Origin: Alkalihalobacillus deserti | Lineage (GTDB): Bacteria > Bacillota > Bacilli > Bacillales > Bacillaceae_D | Length of the DNA: 64,000 nt | Direction: 5' to 3' | NCBI RefSeq assembly: GCF_020734105.1 | Contig: NZ_JAJAFR010000004.1 | Coordinates: 186,001-250,000 of the forward strand | Shown: piece after piece, positions 17,728 through 27,694 of the stretch | How positions within the stretch are numbered: the stretch's first letter is position 1 | Layout: the number at the start of each line of letters is the position of its first letter | Translations under genes and position numbers: made by a program | Notes under the pieces: model-generated | Database searches by the model: none | Seen by the model: the letters and a program-made list of their open reading frames with translations, nothing else | What the model was told of the DNA's origin: nothing

Positions 17728-17757
17728 GTTGTGTCGTTAGAAATTGAGGGATAATTT

Positions 17758-18570
17758 TTGGATAGACCAATTGGAGTTATAGATTCTGGACTAGGTGGAC
17801 TTACGGTAGCCAAAGAGATTATGAGACAATTGCCGAAAGAAGAAATTGTTTATATTGGTGATTCAGCTCGTTGTCCATACGGTCCTCGAACAGCTGAAGA
17901 AGTAAGAAGATTCACTTGGGAAATGATAGATCGCCTGTCAGAAGACAATATGAAAATGCTTGTAGTAGCCTGTAACACAGCTACGGCTGTTGTTCTTGAA
18001 GAAGTGAAAAGGGAGTTACCAATACCTGTTGTAGGCGTTGTTCATCCAGGTGCCATAAGTGCTTTAAAAGTCACACAAAAAGACCATGTCGCGATTATTG
18101 GAACGACAGGAACGATTCAAAGTCAAGCTTATGAAAAAGCACTGAGGACGATTAATAGTAAGGTGAAGGTGGAGAGTCTTGCTTGTCCTCCTTTTGTCCC
18201 TTTAGTAGAAAAAGGGATGTTTGAAGGATCCGAAGCTGAGAGAATCGTAGATGAAGCATTGAAGCCTTTAGATGGGCTTGCTTTTGATACTCTTATCTTA
18301 GGATGCACGCATTATCCGCTATTGAGAGAGGTTATTGCCAACCGAGTAGGTCCTGACATTGAATTAATCTCATCAGGTGATGAGACAGCTCGAGAAGTCA
18401 GTAGTCTCCTTTACCACAAGAATCTCCTCTACACAAAGGAGCGAAAGCCTAATCACCGCTTTTTTACAACAGGTGATGCCATCAGGTTCAAGAAATTAGC
18501 TGACCAATGGCTAGAAATGAATGTAGGGCATGTAGAGTCTATTATTTTAAAAAGTAAAATTTGTGATTAG
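17758..18570 (+). CDS. racE: Glutamate racemase
   Basis: A 270-residue Asp/Glu racemase that makes D-glutamate for peptidoglycan. The two catalytic cysteines are in [11 protein letters not shown] (about residue 73) and LGCTHYPLL (about 185). The N-terminal signature [13 protein letters not shown] and a [10 protein letters not shown] segment are intact. It starts with TTG at 17758 after GAGGGATAA. It sits between ysmB and gerM as in B. subtilis racE. A perfect hairpin terminator follows. Confidence 0.95.
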   Translation: MDRPIGVIDSGLGGLTVAKEIMRQLPKEEIVYIGDSARCPYGPRTAEEVRRFTWEMIDRLSEDNMKMLVVACNTATAVVLEEVKRELPIPVVGVVHPGAISALKVTQKDHVAIIGTTGTIQSQAYEKALRTINSKVKVESLACPPFVPLVEKGMFEGSEAERIVDEALKPLDGLAFDTLILGCTHYPLLREVIANRVGPDIELISSGDETAREVSSLLYHKNLLYTKERKPNHRFFTTGDAIRFKKLADQWLEMNVGHVESIILKSKICD

Positions 18571-18572
18571 CT

Positions 18573-18612
18573 CGTATGATAGATATCAACATCTATCATA
18601 CGGGTTTTTTAG
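18573..18612 (+). terminator. Terminator after racE
   Basis: Perfect 12-bp arms CGTATGATAGAT (18573-18584) and ATCTATCATACG (18591-18602), then GGTTTTTT. Confidence 0.92.
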
Positions 18613-18782
18613 TGTTTAAATAAGCTTATGCTTCGGCCTGAGAAGGATCTATAAGCTAGACAGTGGTTTATAGATTTTTTCAAGCAGTAAAAAATCTTTT
18701 TTTTAAAATCTATAAATGATGGTCTATTCTCCTTATAGGGCTCGTATACATGTAGTACAAACTATCTTAGGAGGGAAAACAC

Positions 18783-19856
18783 ATGCGTAAAGTAATCCGA
18801 AAAGGGGTTCCAGTTCTTGCTTTTGCAACTTTGTTAACAATGACAGCTTGTTCGTTTGGATCTAATGAGTCAACGAATGAGATGGATACACCGCCTACAA
18901 ATTATGTAGAAGAAGGTGAGTCGTTAGAATTAGAAGATGGTACGGGGGAAAAAGAACCTGATGAAGCTCCGGATGAAGAAGAAGCAATAGGAGAGTCAAC
19001 GAAACGTGAAATCTATTTAATTGACGCCAATGGACTTGTAGTTCCGCAAACATTAGAGCTGCCTAAAACACAAAGTGTGCTTAAGCAATCACTAGAATAC
19101 TTAGTTGATGGAGGTCCTGTTACAGATATGCTTCCAAATGGTTTCCGGGCAGTGATTCCTGCCGGGACAGAAGTCGATGTAGATTTAAAAGATGGAATGG
19201 CGATTGCTGATTTTTCAAATGAATTTAAAAGTTATGATCCGAGCCAAGAAAGACAAATATTGGAAGCAATTACCTACACATTGACGCAGTTTGAAAATGT
19301 CGATAGTGTACAAATTCGTATCAACGGTCATAAACAAGATATGATGCCTGTTAGCGGAACACCCATTGGCGAAGGAGTAAGTAGAGCGAATGGAATTAAT
19401 ATTGAAGCAGGCGATGTTATCGATGTCGTCAATAGTAAAGGGGTTACTCTTTACTTCCTTGCTCAAAATGGGGACAACACATATTATGTCCCAGTAACGC
19501 GTCGTGTTTCCTTAGGAGAAGATGCTTTAACTGCATCTGTAAAAGAACTACTGAAGGGGCCATCTCTTCAATCCAATTTATTAACAGATTTCCGCCAAGG
19601 AGTAACTCTTATTGACGAGCCTATGTATGAAAATGGAATGGTGACATTGAACTTTAATGAGTCGATTTTAACACAGCTTCAATCAACAGCCGTTTCGTCT
19701 GAAATAATGGATATGCTCGCTTTAACGTTAACCGAACAAGAAGGAGTTGAAAAAGTAGCGATTCAAGTGAATGGAGAGACAAATGTCCTAACAGAATCAG
19801 GTGAAGTAGCCGAGCCTGTTACAAGACCTTCATTAGTAAACACTGGAAGATATTAA
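18783..19856 (+). CDS. gerM: Sporulation and germination lipoprotein GerM
   Basis: A 357-residue lipoprotein. The signal peptide ends in the lipobox LTMTAC, with Cys near residue 23. A low-complexity acidic linker follows, and then two GerMN domains (about 80-190 and 215-340) with the matching cores [16 protein letters not shown] and [13 protein letters not shown]. GerM is needed for normal engulfment and germination in B. subtilis, and its GerMN domains connect to the SpoIIIAH-SpoIIQ complex. GGAGGG precedes the ATG. A sigma-E-like -10 (TATACATG, about 18747) is only a partial match. Confidence 0.93.
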   Translation: MRKVIRKGVPVLAFATLLTMTACSFGSNESTNEMDTPPTNYVEEGESLELEDGTGEKEPDEAPDEEEAIGESTKREIYLIDANGLVVPQTLELPKTQSVLKQSLEYLVDGGPVTDMLPNGFRAVIPAGTEVDVDLKDGMAIADFSNEFKSYDPSQERQILEAITYTLTQFENVDSVQIRINGHKQDMMPVSGTPIGEGVSRANGINIEAGDVIDVVNSKGVTLYFLAQNGDNTYYVPVTRRVSLGEDALTASVKELLKGPSLQSNLLTDFRQGVTLIDEPMYENGMVTLNFNESILTQLQSTAVSSEIMDMLALTLTEQEGVEKVAIQVNGETNVLTESGEVAEPVTRPSLVNTGRY

Positions 19857-19906
19857 GTGGCAAATTGGACTACTGCCTCATAATTCTTTATAATTATACT
19901 AACGCT

Positions 19907-19943
19907 AGGAAAAGGAGGAGCAAGTTTGCTGCCTCCTTTTCCT
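19907..19943 (+). terminator. Hairpin terminator between gerM and rph
   Basis: Perfect 12-bp arms AGGAAAAGGAGG (19907-19918) and CCTCCTTTTCCT (19932-19943), extended by AGCA/TGCT pairing. There is no long T-run. The left arm contains an AAGGAGG-like sequence, but no coding start uses it. Confidence 0.7.
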
Positions 19944-19993
19944 TATTACATAAAAATTTGGTTTATTTCTACATAAAAATAGGAGGATCATGT

Positions 19994-20749
19994 ATGAGAG
20001 TTGATGGACGTGAAGCTGCCCAGCTAAGAAAAGTAACAATCGAAACAAACTATGTAAAGCATCCAGAGGGATCTGTACTAATATCAATGGGGGAAACGAA
20101 AGTCATTTGTAGCGCGACGGTAGAAGATCGTGTACCACCTTTTTTAAGAGGGAAAGGCAAAGGTTGGATTACAGCTGAATATGCCATGCTACCAAGAGCA
20201 ACAGAACAAAGAAACATTCGTGAGTCATCCAAGGGAAAAGTAGCAGGTAGAACAATGGAGATTCAAAGGCTTATTGGAAGAGCTTTACGGACCGTTATTG
20301 ATCTAGAAAAAATTGGCGAGCGCACCGTATGGATTGATTGTGATGTGATTCAAGCGGATGGAGGAACGAGAACGGCTTCGATTACAGGGGCATTCGTTGC
20401 GTTAGCTCTTGCTATGGATAAGACAATGAAGGCAGGCAAAATTAAGGAGTGGCCTATTAAAGAGTTTCTTGCTGCCATCTCAGTAGGTATAGATTCAGAA
20501 AAGGGAGAACTCCTCGATCTTTGTTATCTTGAAGATTCTGCCGCGGAAGTAGATATGAATGTCGTTATGACCGGTAATCATCAGTTCGTGGAGCTTCAAG
20601 GAACAGGAGAAGAGGCGACATTTTCAAGACAACAACTTAACACTTTACTTGATTTAGCAGAATCAGGAATCGAGACCCTTATAGCAAAACAACGAGAAAT
20701 ACTAGGCCCAATTGCAGAGCAAATGAGTCAAGAACTTAAAGGAGAATAA
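19994..20749 (+). CDS. rph: Ribonuclease PH
   Basis: A 251-residue phosphorolytic 3'-5' exoribonuclease that trims tRNA precursors. It has the family start [20 protein letters not shown], the phosphate-binding segment around [14 protein letters not shown], and [26 protein letters not shown] residues in the active site. ATG 19994, after AGGAGG, matches known N-termini; a longer open frame upstream runs through the terminator and was rejected. It is followed by rdgB (2-base gap) and ysnB, an arrangement conserved in B. subtilis. Confidence 0.95.
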   Translation: MRVDGREAAQLRKVTIETNYVKHPEGSVLISMGETKVICSATVEDRVPPFLRGKGKGWITAEYAMLPRATEQRNIRESSKGKVAGRTMEIQRLIGRALRTVIDLEKIGERTVWIDCDVIQADGGTRTASITGAFVALALAMDKTMKAGKIKEWPIKEFLAAISVGIDSEKGELLDLCYLEDSAAEVDMNVVMTGNHQFVELQGTGEEATFSRQQLNTLLDLAESGIETLIAKQREILGPIAEQMSQELKGE

Positions 20750-20751
20750 CG

Positions 20752-21351
20752 ATGAAGAAGGAAATGGTGATTGCGACAAAGAATAAAGGAAAGATAACAG
20801 AGTTTCAACAAATGTTCGCAAAAGAGGGGTGGGAGGTTCGCTCCCTACTTGATTATCCAGATCTTCCTGATATCGTCGAAGACGGAGAAACTTTTGCTGA
20901 GAATGCGGCAAAAAAAGCAGAGACCTTAGCTAATTACTTGAATCAGATGGTAATCGCTGATGATTCAGGGTTGGTTGTTGATGCTCTAGATGGACGACCT
21001 GGCGTTTATTCAGCAAGATACGCGGGGGAAGATAAAAGCGACGCTGCTAATAGTGAAAAAGTTTTAAATGAACTCGTTGATGTCCCTGGAGATGATCGAA
21101 CTGCTCGATTTATTTGTTTATTAGCTGTAGCGAAACCTAATCAAGAAACGTTCTTTTATGAAGGAACTTGTGAAGGTTATATCGCCATGAGTGCAGCTGG
21201 TTCCAATGGTTTTGGCTATGATCCGATTTTCTATCTACCGGAACTGGATAAAACAATGGCCCAATTAATGGCTGAGCAAAAAAACGAGCGAAGTCATCGA
21301 GCAAAAGCGTTAAAGCAGCTTTTAGAGAAGCAAAAGGAATGGAGAGTCTAG
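20752..21351 (+). CDS. rdgB: XTP/dITP diphosphatase (RdgB/Ham1 family)
   Basis: A 199-residue house-cleaning NTPase that hydrolyses dITP, XTP and similar non-canonical nucleotides. Signatures: ATKNKGKITEF at the N-terminus, the ADDSGLVVDAL metal site, RPGVYSARYAG, and the specificity segment GSNGFGYDPIFYLPE ending in SHRAKAL. It corresponds to B. subtilis YsnA. The ATG lies 2 bases after the rph stop, inside the same operon. Confidence 0.95.
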   Translation: MKKEMVIATKNKGKITEFQQMFAKEGWEVRSLLDYPDLPDIVEDGETFAENAAKKAETLANYLNQMVIADDSGLVVDALDGRPGVYSARYAGEDKSDAANSEKVLNELVDVPGDDRTARFICLLAVAKPNQETFFYEGTCEGYIAMSAAGSNGFGYDPIFYLPELDKTMAQLMAEQKNERSHRAKALKQLLEKQKEWRV

Positions 21352-21363
21352 GGGGGGAAGACA

Positions 21364-21876
21364 ATGAAAGCTTTAATAATTAGTGATAGTCATGGTTGGG
21401 GCAATCGATTAAAAAAAATAATAGACCGTCATCGAAATGAAGTCGATGCCTTATTTCACTGTGGTGATTCAGAACTAACAGCTGATCATGCTGCCATAAA
21501 AGGAGTTAAGGTTGTAAAAGGAAACTGCGATTTTGGCGAGGATTTTCCTCATGATGTAACAGAGCAGGTGAAAGGCGTTACATTCTATATAACGCATGGT
21601 CATTTATACAATGTGAAGATGACGCACGTTCCTTTAAGCTATCGAGCTGAAGAAAAACAAGCGCAAATCACATGTTTTGGTCATTCTCATGTAGCAACGG
21701 CGTTCCAAGAAAACGGAGTTATCTACATAAACCCAGGCAGTATTCGCCTTCCGCGTGAACACAAAGACGGTACGTATTGTATTTGTGAATATGGTGATTC
21801 AGACATCAAGATTACCTTTTATAATTATAATGGTGACATCGTACCTGAATTAACCCGTAAGTTTACGAAGGAATAA
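21364..21876 (+). CDS. ysnB: Metallophosphoesterase, YfcE/MJ0936 family (YsnB-like)
   Basis: A 170-residue calcineurin-like phosphodiesterase. It carries the metal-binding motifs in order: DSHG, HCGDSE, GNCD, THGH and FGHSHVA. It probably hydrolyses a phosphodiester; the natural substrate is unknown. It follows rdgB by 12 bases, after GGGGGGAAG, and closes the rph-rdgB-ysnB unit at a terminator. Confidence 0.9.
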   Translation: MKALIISDSHGWGNRLKKIIDRHRNEVDALFHCGDSELTADHAAIKGVKVVKGNCDFGEDFPHDVTEQVKGVTFYITHGHLYNVKMTHVPLSYRAEEKQAQITCFGHSHVATAFQENGVIYINPGSIRLPREHKDGTYCICEYGDSDIKITFYNYNGDIVPELTRKFTKE

Positions 21877-21879
21877 GAG

Positions 21880-21922
21880 GTGGATCTCCTCTTTCAATTG
21901 GGGAGATCCACTAAAACTTTTT
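21880..21922 (+). terminator. Terminator after ysnB
   Basis: Arms GTGGATCTCC (21880-21889) and GGAGATCCAC (21902-21911), then AAAACTTTTTT. Confidence 0.88.
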
Positions 21923-21932
21923 TGATAAATTG

Positions 21933-21961
21933 TTGACAGTCTTAGTTTTATTTGTTATAGT
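21933..21961 (+). promoter_or_regulatory. Sigma-A promoter upstream of the tRNA pair
   Basis: Perfect -35 TTGACA (21933-21938), 17 bp, -10 TATAGT (21956-21961). Transcription would begin about 95 bases before the first tRNA. Confidence 0.75.
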
Positions 21962-22063
21962 TATAAATGTCGCTGAGAGGTGATCATATTTAAAAAGATC
22001 TTGTAACTTTTAAGATTCTCTGATATAATTAATTGTACTTGAAGTGACAAAGTATACTAATAT

Positions 22064-22134
22064 GCGGGTGTAGTTTAGTGGTAAAACCTCAGCCTTCCAA
22101 GCTGATGATGTGAGTTCGATTCTCATCACCCGCT
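22064..22134 (+). tRNA. tRNA-Gly (anticodon UCC)
   Basis: 71 bases folding as a cloverleaf. The acceptor GCGGGTG pairs with CACCCGC. The anticodon stem TCAGC/GCTGA encloses the loop CTTCCAA (anticodon TCC). The T arm contains GTTCGATTC. No CCA is encoded; the 3' end is followed by CTTG. Confidence 0.95.
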
Positions 22135-22137
22135 CTT

Positions 22138-22211
<74 letters not shown>

Positions 22212-22230
22212 TTTTTTACATAATGAAATA

Positions 22231-22269
22231 AAACGTCTCCACCTTATGATGAGGTGGAGACGTTTTTTG
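22231..22269. terminator. Bidirectional terminator between the tRNA pair and the minus-strand orphan gene
   Basis: Perfect arms AAACGTCTCCACC (22231-22243) and GGTGGAGACGTTT (22253-22265) with T-runs on both strands. It serves the tRNAs on the plus strand. It also overlaps the stop region of the minus-strand gene. Confidence 0.9.
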
Positions 22270-22648
22270 TTGGTGCTTGTTGTGAAACTAAGTTGACATA
22301 CATTTGTTCATCTTTTAATAATTGTTCTGTTTCATAAAAAATGACTCGCCAGTTACGTTTCTTTAATTGTTTCATAATTCGCTTTTCATTCATATCAGGC
22401 CTTAATTCAATTAAAGCTAGTCGATATGGAACTAGGGCAAGATTAGCACGTACATGTTCAATCCAGTAATGAGGAGTAGGATAATACATATTTGCTCGTA
22501 ATTGATGATAGAGAAGTTTCTCTCCTTCTGTGTTACATCTTGTCCAAAGATCCTCTACGACAACGAGCGAAGCACGACGGTTGTTAATGAATCGTATAAA
22601 TGGGAAATTTTTAGTTATTCTAACGAATTTATTGTGTTTTTTTACCAT
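22244..22648 (-). CDS. Uncharacterised 134-residue protein, possible PD-(D/E)XK-like fold
   Basis: I do not recognise a named family. The N-terminus is basic (MVKKHNKFVRITKNFPFIRF). The middle reads EGEKLLYHQLRANMYYPTPH, then ANLALVPYRLALIELRPD, and later LKKRNWRVIFYETEQLL. The spacing resembles DUF559/Vsr-like nucleases (E-x-LL, hydrophobic-D-hydrophobic, IEL, and W-RV at the end), but the expected catalytic Asp is Asn here, so activity is doubtful. The gene stands alone on the minus strand between the tRNAs and ilvE, with a weak GGTGAT ribosome site. The fold assignment is inference. Confidence 0.6.
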   Translation of the reverse strand: MVKKHNKFVRITKNFPFIRFINNRRASLVVVEDLWTRCNTEGEKLLYHQLRANMYYPTPHYWIEHVRANLALVPYRLALIELRPDMNEKRIMKQLKKRNWRVIFYETEQLLKDEQMYVNLVSQQAPTKNVSTSS

Positions 22649-22806
22649 GTAATATCACCCAATACTAGCATGCCCTATCGTTTATTTAATATCCATAAAA
22701 TAGGCATATGTAGAATTAAAAATAATGAATTCAAAGCTACCAACGATGTAAGCGTTCTCAGGCAGAATGACTAATCAAAATAGTCAAATTATTTTTTAAA
22801 AAATGG

Positions 22807-22835
22807 TTGACCATGCACCTGAATGAGCGTAAGAT
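22807..22835 (+). promoter_or_regulatory. Probable sigma-A promoter of ilvE-ilvD
   Basis: -35 TTGACC (22807-22812), 17 bp, -10 TAAGAT (22830-22835). An A/T-rich dyad just upstream (from about 22783) could be an operator, but it does not fit the CodY consensus well enough to call. Confidence 0.55.
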
Positions 22836-22949
22836 AAATCTCAACAACAACTATTTTAAAAAAACAAATGTCCGCTCTATAGAGATGAAAAAATGTGATG
22901 TTGTTCCGAGACGAACAAAGATTACATGATACATGAGGAGAGTAACGTC

Positions 22950-23837
22950 ATGAGTGAACAATGGATTTACCTTGATGGTGAATTTGTCCGAAAACAAGAT
23001 GCGAAAATTTCGGTTTATGATCATGGTTTTTTATATGGAGATGGAGTGTTTGAAGGAATTCGAGTGTACGATGGAAACATCTTTCGTTTACAAGAACATC
23101 TTGATAGACTTTTCAACTCTGCCAAATCGATCATGCTAGAAATTCCTTATACTAAAAACGAAGTAAAGGATTTAATCATTAAGACTCTTCAGAAAAATGA
23201 GTTAAGCAACGCTTACATTCGTCTTGTTATTTCTAGAGGGGTTGGAAATCTAGGGCTTGATCCTATATCCTGTGCCACACCATCTGTAATTATTATTGCG
23301 GAGGAGTTAGCTATATTTCCTAAAGAACTCTATGAATCAGGGTTAGATATTGTAACGGTGGCAACACGCAGAAATCGTCCTGATGTTTTAAGTCCTAAGG
23401 TTAAATCACTGAATTATTTGAATAATATTCTAGTAAAGATCGAAGCAGGTTTGGCTGGGGTAAGTGAAGCCCTTATGTTAAACGACCAAGGTTATGTAGC
23501 TGAAGGATCTGCCGATAATGTATTTATAGTAAAAGGAAAAGAGTTACTAACTCCACCTGGATATATTGGCGCGCTAGAAGGTATTACGAGAAATGCCATT
23601 ATTGAAATTGCTCAGGAATTAGAATATACGGTTAAAGAAGAGCCTTTTACTAGACACGATGTTTATGTAGCTGATGAAGTTTTTCTAACAGGAACAGCTG
23701 CAGAAGTTATAGCAGTTGTGAAAGTTGACGGACGTGTAATCGGAGATGGGAAGCCTGGTAGAGAGACAACTTGCTTACTAGATGCATTTAGAAAACGAGT
23801 TGTAGAAGAGGGAGTAAAGGTTTATACACAAATTTAG
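22950..23837 (+). CDS. ilvE: Branched-chain amino-acid aminotransferase
   Basis: A 295-residue PLP-dependent class IV aminotransferase of the short bacterial/archaeal IlvE type. It carries VYDHGFLYGDGVFEGIRVY near residues 20-40, the PLP lysine in SPKVKSLNYLNN, and the C-terminal LTGTAAEVIAVVKVDGR signature. It interconverts 2-oxoacids and Leu, Ile or Val. ATG 22950 lies after GAGGAG; an in-frame ATG at 22926 lacks a ribosome site. It leads the biosynthetic cluster, 56 bases before ilvD. D-amino-acid transaminases share the fold, but context favours IlvE. Confidence 0.93.
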   Translation: MSEQWIYLDGEFVRKQDAKISVYDHGFLYGDGVFEGIRVYDGNIFRLQEHLDRLFNSAKSIMLEIPYTKNEVKDLIIKTLQKNELSNAYIRLVISRGVGNLGLDPISCATPSVIIIAEELAIFPKELYESGLDIVTVATRRNRPDVLSPKVKSLNYLNNILVKIEAGLAGVSEALMLNDQGYVAEGSADNVFIVKGKELLTPPGYIGALEGITRNAIIEIAQELEYTVKEEPFTRHDVYVADEVFLTGTAAEVIAVVKVDGRVIGDGKPGRETTCLLDAFRKRVVEEGVKVYTQI

Positions 23838-23893
23838 ATAGAGAAAAGTGGAGCAGAGTTGAGAGAGAAGCAACGAATTAGGGAGCGGGTACT

Positions 23894-25561
23894 ATGAGAA
23901 GTAACATGATAAAAAAGGGAATTGATCGAGCGCCACATCGAAGCCTACTTCGAGCAGCTGGTGTAAAAGATGAGGATATGGATAAACCATTTATTGGTGT
24001 CTGTAACTCTTACATTGATATTATTCCTGGTCATATGCATTTAAATAAGTTCGCAGAAGTAGCTAAGCAAGCGATCCGTGAAGCTGGAGGAATTCCGTTT
24101 GAATTCAATACAATTGGGGTAGATGATGGAATTGCAATGGGACATATTGGAATGCGTTATTCACTTCCAAGTCGTGAAATCATCTGTGATGCTGCTGAGA
24201 CAGTAATTAATGCTCACTGGTTTGATGGTGTATTTTACATTCCAAACTGTGACAAAATTACACCAGGTATGTTAATGGCGTCAGTTAGAACAAATGTACC
24301 ATCTGTATTCGTTTCAGGTGGCCCAATGGAGGCAGGAAAAACAAAAGACGGGAAAAACTTGTCACTTGTGTCTGTCTTTGAAGGTGTAGGTTCATTTGCG
24401 TCAGGTAATATGACAAGGGAAGAACTCCTTGAAATTGAACAGACAGCTTGCCCAACTTGTGGATCTTGTTCTGGTATGTTTACGGCAAACTCAATGAACT
24501 CATTAATGGAGATGCTTGGGTTGGCACTACCAGGTAATGGAACAATTGTCGCTACTTCAAATGATCGTCACCAATTAATCAAAGATGCTGCGATGCACTT
24601 AATGAATTTAATTGAAAAAGACATTCGTCCTCGTGATATAATTACAGAAGAAACAATTGATGATGCGTTCGCACTTGATATGGCAATGGGAGGATCAACG
24701 AATACCGTTCTTCATACATTGGCAATTGCAAATGAGGCTGAAATTGACTATGATTTAGATAGAATTAATCTCGTTGCTGAACGAGTTCCTTATTTATCTA
24801 AGATTAGTCCAGCTTCTGATTATTCAATGGATGACGTACACCACGCAGGTGGTGTTAGTGCAATCATTAAAGAGCTTTGTTCGATCGAAGGTGCAATTCA
24901 CCCAGATAGAATTACGATTACTGGAAAAAGCTTGTATGAAAATGTAAAACATGCAGAAATTACTAATGATGATGTCATTCGTCGTAAAGAAAATCCGTAT
25001 AGCCAAGTTGGTGGCCTTTCTATCCTATATGGCAACATCGCGCCAGATGGAGGAGTTATTAAAGTAGGAGCTGTTGATCCTTCTATTAAAGTTTTTGAAG
25101 GAGAAGCAATTGTTTTCAACTCTCAGGAAGAAGCACAAAAAGGGATTGACGACGGTCTAGTTCGAGCAGGACATGTTGTCGTCATACGCTATGAAGGTCC
25201 TAAAGGTGGACCTGGAATGCCAGAAATGTTAGCACCGACATCTGCTATCGCTGGTAGAGGTTTAGGAACGAAAGTAGCTCTTATCACGGATGGTCGTTTC
25301 TCAGGTGCGTCTAGAGGAATTTCAATTGGTCATATTTCCCCAGAAGCAGCAGACGGTGGTCCAATTGCTTTTGTTAAAGACGGTGATCTAATTCGTATAG
25401 ATTTAACGAATAGAACAATAGAATGGCTCGTATCAGAAGAAGTTCATGCCGAGCGTAAAGAAGGCTGGGTTGAGCCAGAACCAAAAGTGAAAAAAGGTTA
25501 TCTTGCTAGATATGCAAAGTTAGTCACTTCGGCTAATACAGGCGCGGTCATGAAAATTTAA
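23894..25561 (+). CDS. ilvD: Dihydroxy-acid dehydratase
   Basis: A 555-residue IlvD/Edd-family enzyme with Fe-S cluster cysteines visible in [29 protein letters not shown] and [18 protein letters not shown]. It dehydrates dihydroxyisovalerate and dihydroxymethylvalerate to the 2-oxoacids used by IlvE. The C-terminal signature [19 protein letters not shown] is present. AGGGAG precedes the ATG. In B. subtilis ilvD is unlinked; here it is joined to ilvE upstream and the ilvB-leuD cluster downstream. Confidence 0.97.
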   Translation: MRSNMIKKGIDRAPHRSLLRAAGVKDEDMDKPFIGVCNSYIDIIPGHMHLNKFAEVAKQAIREAGGIPFEFNTIGVDDGIAMGHIGMRYSLPSREIICDAAETVINAHWFDGVFYIPNCDKITPGMLMASVRTNVPSVFVSGGPMEAGKTKDGKNLSLVSVFEGVGSFASGNMTREELLEIEQTACPTCGSCSGMFTANSMNSLMEMLGLALPGNGTIVATSNDRHQLIKDAAMHLMNLIEKDIRPRDIITEETIDDAFALDMAMGGSTNTVLHTLAIANEAEIDYDLDRINLVAERVPYLSKISPASDYSMDDVHHAGGVSAIIKELCSIEGAIHPDRITITGKSLYENVKHAEITNDDVIRRKENPYSQVGGLSILYGNIAPDGGVIKVGAVDPSIKVFEGEAIVFNSQEEAQKGIDDGLVRAGHVVVIRYEGPKGGPGMPEMLAPTSAIAGRGLGTKVALITDGRFSGASRGISIGHISPEAADGGPIAFVKDGDLIRIDLTNRTIEWLVSEEVHAERKEGWVEPEPKVKKGYLARYAKLVTSANTGAVMKI

Positions 25562-25571
25562 AATACTAAAA

Positions 25572-25860
25572 CGTAGAAGAGGAAAAGTAGTCAAGGACTG
25601 ACTTCAACAGAGAGCCGTGAAGCTGAAATGCGGTGTTGTCAACTTTGATGAAACTCGCCTCCGAGTATCATTCTGAACTTAAGTAGGAATGGTCGGGTGT
25701 TCACAGCACTCGTTATTAAAACGTGATAAGTGGAAGCTTATCCATAAGATTGAACGATCAAATACGTTCAATGAATAAGGGTGGTACCGTGGAAAGATTA
25801 ATCTTTTCACCCCTTCAGCTACATTCAAGTGGCTTATATGGGGTGGAAAGATTTTTTTGA
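25572..25860 (+). ncRNA. T-box leader controlling ilvBHC-leuABCD (leucine type)
   Basis: The T-box motif AGGGTGGTACCGTG is at 25778-25791. Stem I lies before it. Aligned on TAGGA with the valS leader, its specifier position reads CTT (Leu), in TGAACTTAAGTAGG. The terminator has arms ATCTTTTCACCCC (25801-25813) and GGGGTGGAAAGAT (25840-25852), with a T-run. Uncharged tRNA-Leu should stabilise the antiterminator and allow ilvB-leuD transcription. It lies inside the cluster, so ilvE-ilvD escape it. The specifier reading is by eye. Confidence 0.9.
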
Positions 25861-25912
25861 GTTTTGTTAAAAAAGGCCGTTCTTGCCTTTTTTAACAAAA
25901 CGAAGCAATGAG
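25861..25912. repeat. Second strong hairpin between the T-box terminator and ilvB, with a shared flanking motif
   Basis: Perfect 17-bp arms GTTTTGTTAAAAAAGGC (25861-25877) and GCCTTTTTTAACAAAAC (25885-25901), loop of 7. CGAAGCAATGAG (25901-25912) follows at once. The same 12-mer in reverse orientation (47068-47079) flanks the hairpin between hemX and hemC. A hairpin here lies in any antiterminated transcript, so it may act as a second attenuation point or simply be a dispersed repeat. Confidence 0.6.
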
Positions 25913-25966
25913 TGGAGCCGAAATATTGTATAAATAAACAAGATTATAAAAGGAGGCACGATTGAA

Positions 25967-27694
25967 ATGAGTACAAAACTAAAAAACATTGAGCAAGAAA
26001 CAAACGAAAAGCCAAAAGAATTATCTGGCTCAAGTATGTTAATTGAAGCACTTGCTAAAGAAGGTGTCGATGTCATTTTTGGTTATCCGGGTGGTGCGAT
26101 TCTACCAACATATGATGAAATTTACAAAACGGGAATTCATCATGTGTTAGCCAGACATGAACAAGGCGCTATTCATGCAGCGGAAGGATACGCTAGAGTT
26201 TCAGGAAAACCAGGTGTTTGTATTGTTACTTCTGGGCCTGGAGCGACAAATGTAATTACGGGAATCGCAGATGCAATGATTGACTCTCTTCCTCTTGTCG
26301 TGATAACAGGTCAAGTTGCGTCAACACTCATCGGAACAGATGCATTCCAAGAAGCCGATATAATTGGCATAACGATGCCGATCACAAAGCATAATTATCA
26401 AGTTCGTTCTGTCGATGAATTTCCTAGAATCATAAAGGAAGCTTTTCATATTGCAACTACAGGTCGACCAGGACCCGTGTTAATCGATCTACCAAAAGAT
26501 GTGTCTCTAGCAACAGGAGTCTTTGATTACGAATCTGAAGTCAATCTTCCTGGCTATCAACCAACTATCGTTCCGAATCGCTTACAGATTAGAAAAGTTG
26601 TAGATGCCGTATCTGAAGCGAAAAGCCCCGTGATTTTAGCGGGAGCAGGAGTTCTACATGGTAAAGCTTCAGAAGAGTTATTAAATTACGTTGAGAAAAC
26701 GAAAATTCCCGTGGTAAATACATTACTAGGCTTAGGTAGTTTTCCGGGTGATCATGATCTATTTTTAGGAATGGGTGGAATGCACGGAACTTACACAGCC
26801 AATATGGCTATTTACGAATCAGACCTTTTAATCAGTATCGGCGCTCGCTTTGATGACCGTTTAACTGGAAATTTAGAATATTTTGCTCCTAATGCACGTG
26901 TTGTTCATATTGATATTGACCCAGCAGAAATCGGAAAAAACATTAAAACTGAAATTCCGGTTGTAGGTGATGCGAAACTAGCTATTCAAATGTTACTAGA
27001 TGAGCAAGGAACGCTTGGTGATACAACAGAATGGTGTGCAAAGTTAAAGGGAATGAAGCAAGAATATCCTCTTTGGTATAAGGAAGATGGAGAAACAATT
27101 AAACCACAAAACTTGATTGAATTGATTCATGAGGTGACCAATGGAGAAGCGATTGTCACGACTGATGTTGGTCAACATCAAATGTGGTCGGCTCAATTCT
27201 ATCGGTTTAATAAACCAAATCGTTGGGTAACCTCAGGAGGACTTGGAACAATGGGATTTGGTTTCCCTGCTGCAATTGGAGCGCAGTTTGCAGAACCAGA
27301 TTCTCCAGTTGTTGCCGTAATTGGAGACGCTGGTTTTCAAATGACAGCTCAAGAGTTATCACTCTTACAAGAATTAAATCTTCCTGTAAAAATTGTCATT
27401 GTAAACAATGCCTCGCTTGGAATGGTAAGACAATGGCAGCAATTGTTTCATGGTGAACGTTATTCTAATTCTTTATTCCCAGTCCAGCCTAATTTTGTCA
27501 AGTTAGCAGATGCTTATGACATTAAAGGGATTAGAGTCGATCATCTTTCAGACTTAAAAGGGGCATTAGAGGAAATGCTTGCTCATCCTGGTCCTGTATT
27601 AATGGATGTTCGAGTTGCCAAGGAAGAGAATGTGTATCCAATGATCTCGCCTGGTAAAGGGCAACATCAAATGGAGGGGGTTAAGCCACTATGA
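25967..27694 (+). CDS. ilvB: Acetolactate synthase, large subunit
   Basis: A 575-residue TPP- and FAD-dependent acetohydroxyacid synthase. It makes acetolactate or acetohydroxybutyrate from pyruvate. The N-terminal TPP/pyrimidine domain holds [14 protein letters not shown] and the catalytic glutamate in [17 protein letters not shown] central FAD/NAD-like domain follows. The C-terminal TPP-binding segment is [15 protein letters not shown] with NN further on. AAAGGAGG precedes ATG 25967. The stop overlaps ilvH by 4 bases, consistent with a stoichiometric complex. Confidence 0.97.
   Translation: MSTKLKNIEQETNEKPKELSGSSMLIEALAKEGVDVIFGYPGGAILPTYDEIYKTGIHHVLARHEQGAIHAAEGYARVSGKPGVCIVTSGPGATNVITGIADAMIDSLPLVVITGQVASTLIGTDAFQEADIIGITMPITKHNYQVRSVDEFPRIIKEAFHIATTGRPGPVLIDLPKDVSLATGVFDYESEVNLPGYQPTIVPNRLQIRKVVDAVSEAKSPVILAGAGVLHGKASEELLNYVEKTKIPVVNTLLGLGSFPGDHDLFLGMGGMHGTYTANMAIYESDLLISIGARFDDRLTGNLEYFAPNARVVHIDIDPAEIGKNIKTEIPVVGDAKLAIQMLLDEQGTLGDTTEWCAKLKGMKQEYPLWYKEDGETIKPQNLIELIHEVTNGEAIVTTDVGQHQMWSAQFYRFNKPNRWVTSGGLGTMGFGFPAAIGAQFAEPDSPVVAVIGDAGFQMTAQELSLLQELNLPVKIVIVNNASLGMVRQWQQLFHGERYSNSLFPVQPNFVKLADAYDIKGIRVDHLSDLKGALEEMLAHPGPVLMDVRVAKEENVYPMISPGKGQHQMEGVKPL

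Noticed and set aside
22783..22806. A/T-rich dyad before the ilvE promoter considered as a CodY box
   Set aside because: The match to AATTTTCWGAAAATT is poor in both arms and spacing, so it could arise by base composition alone.
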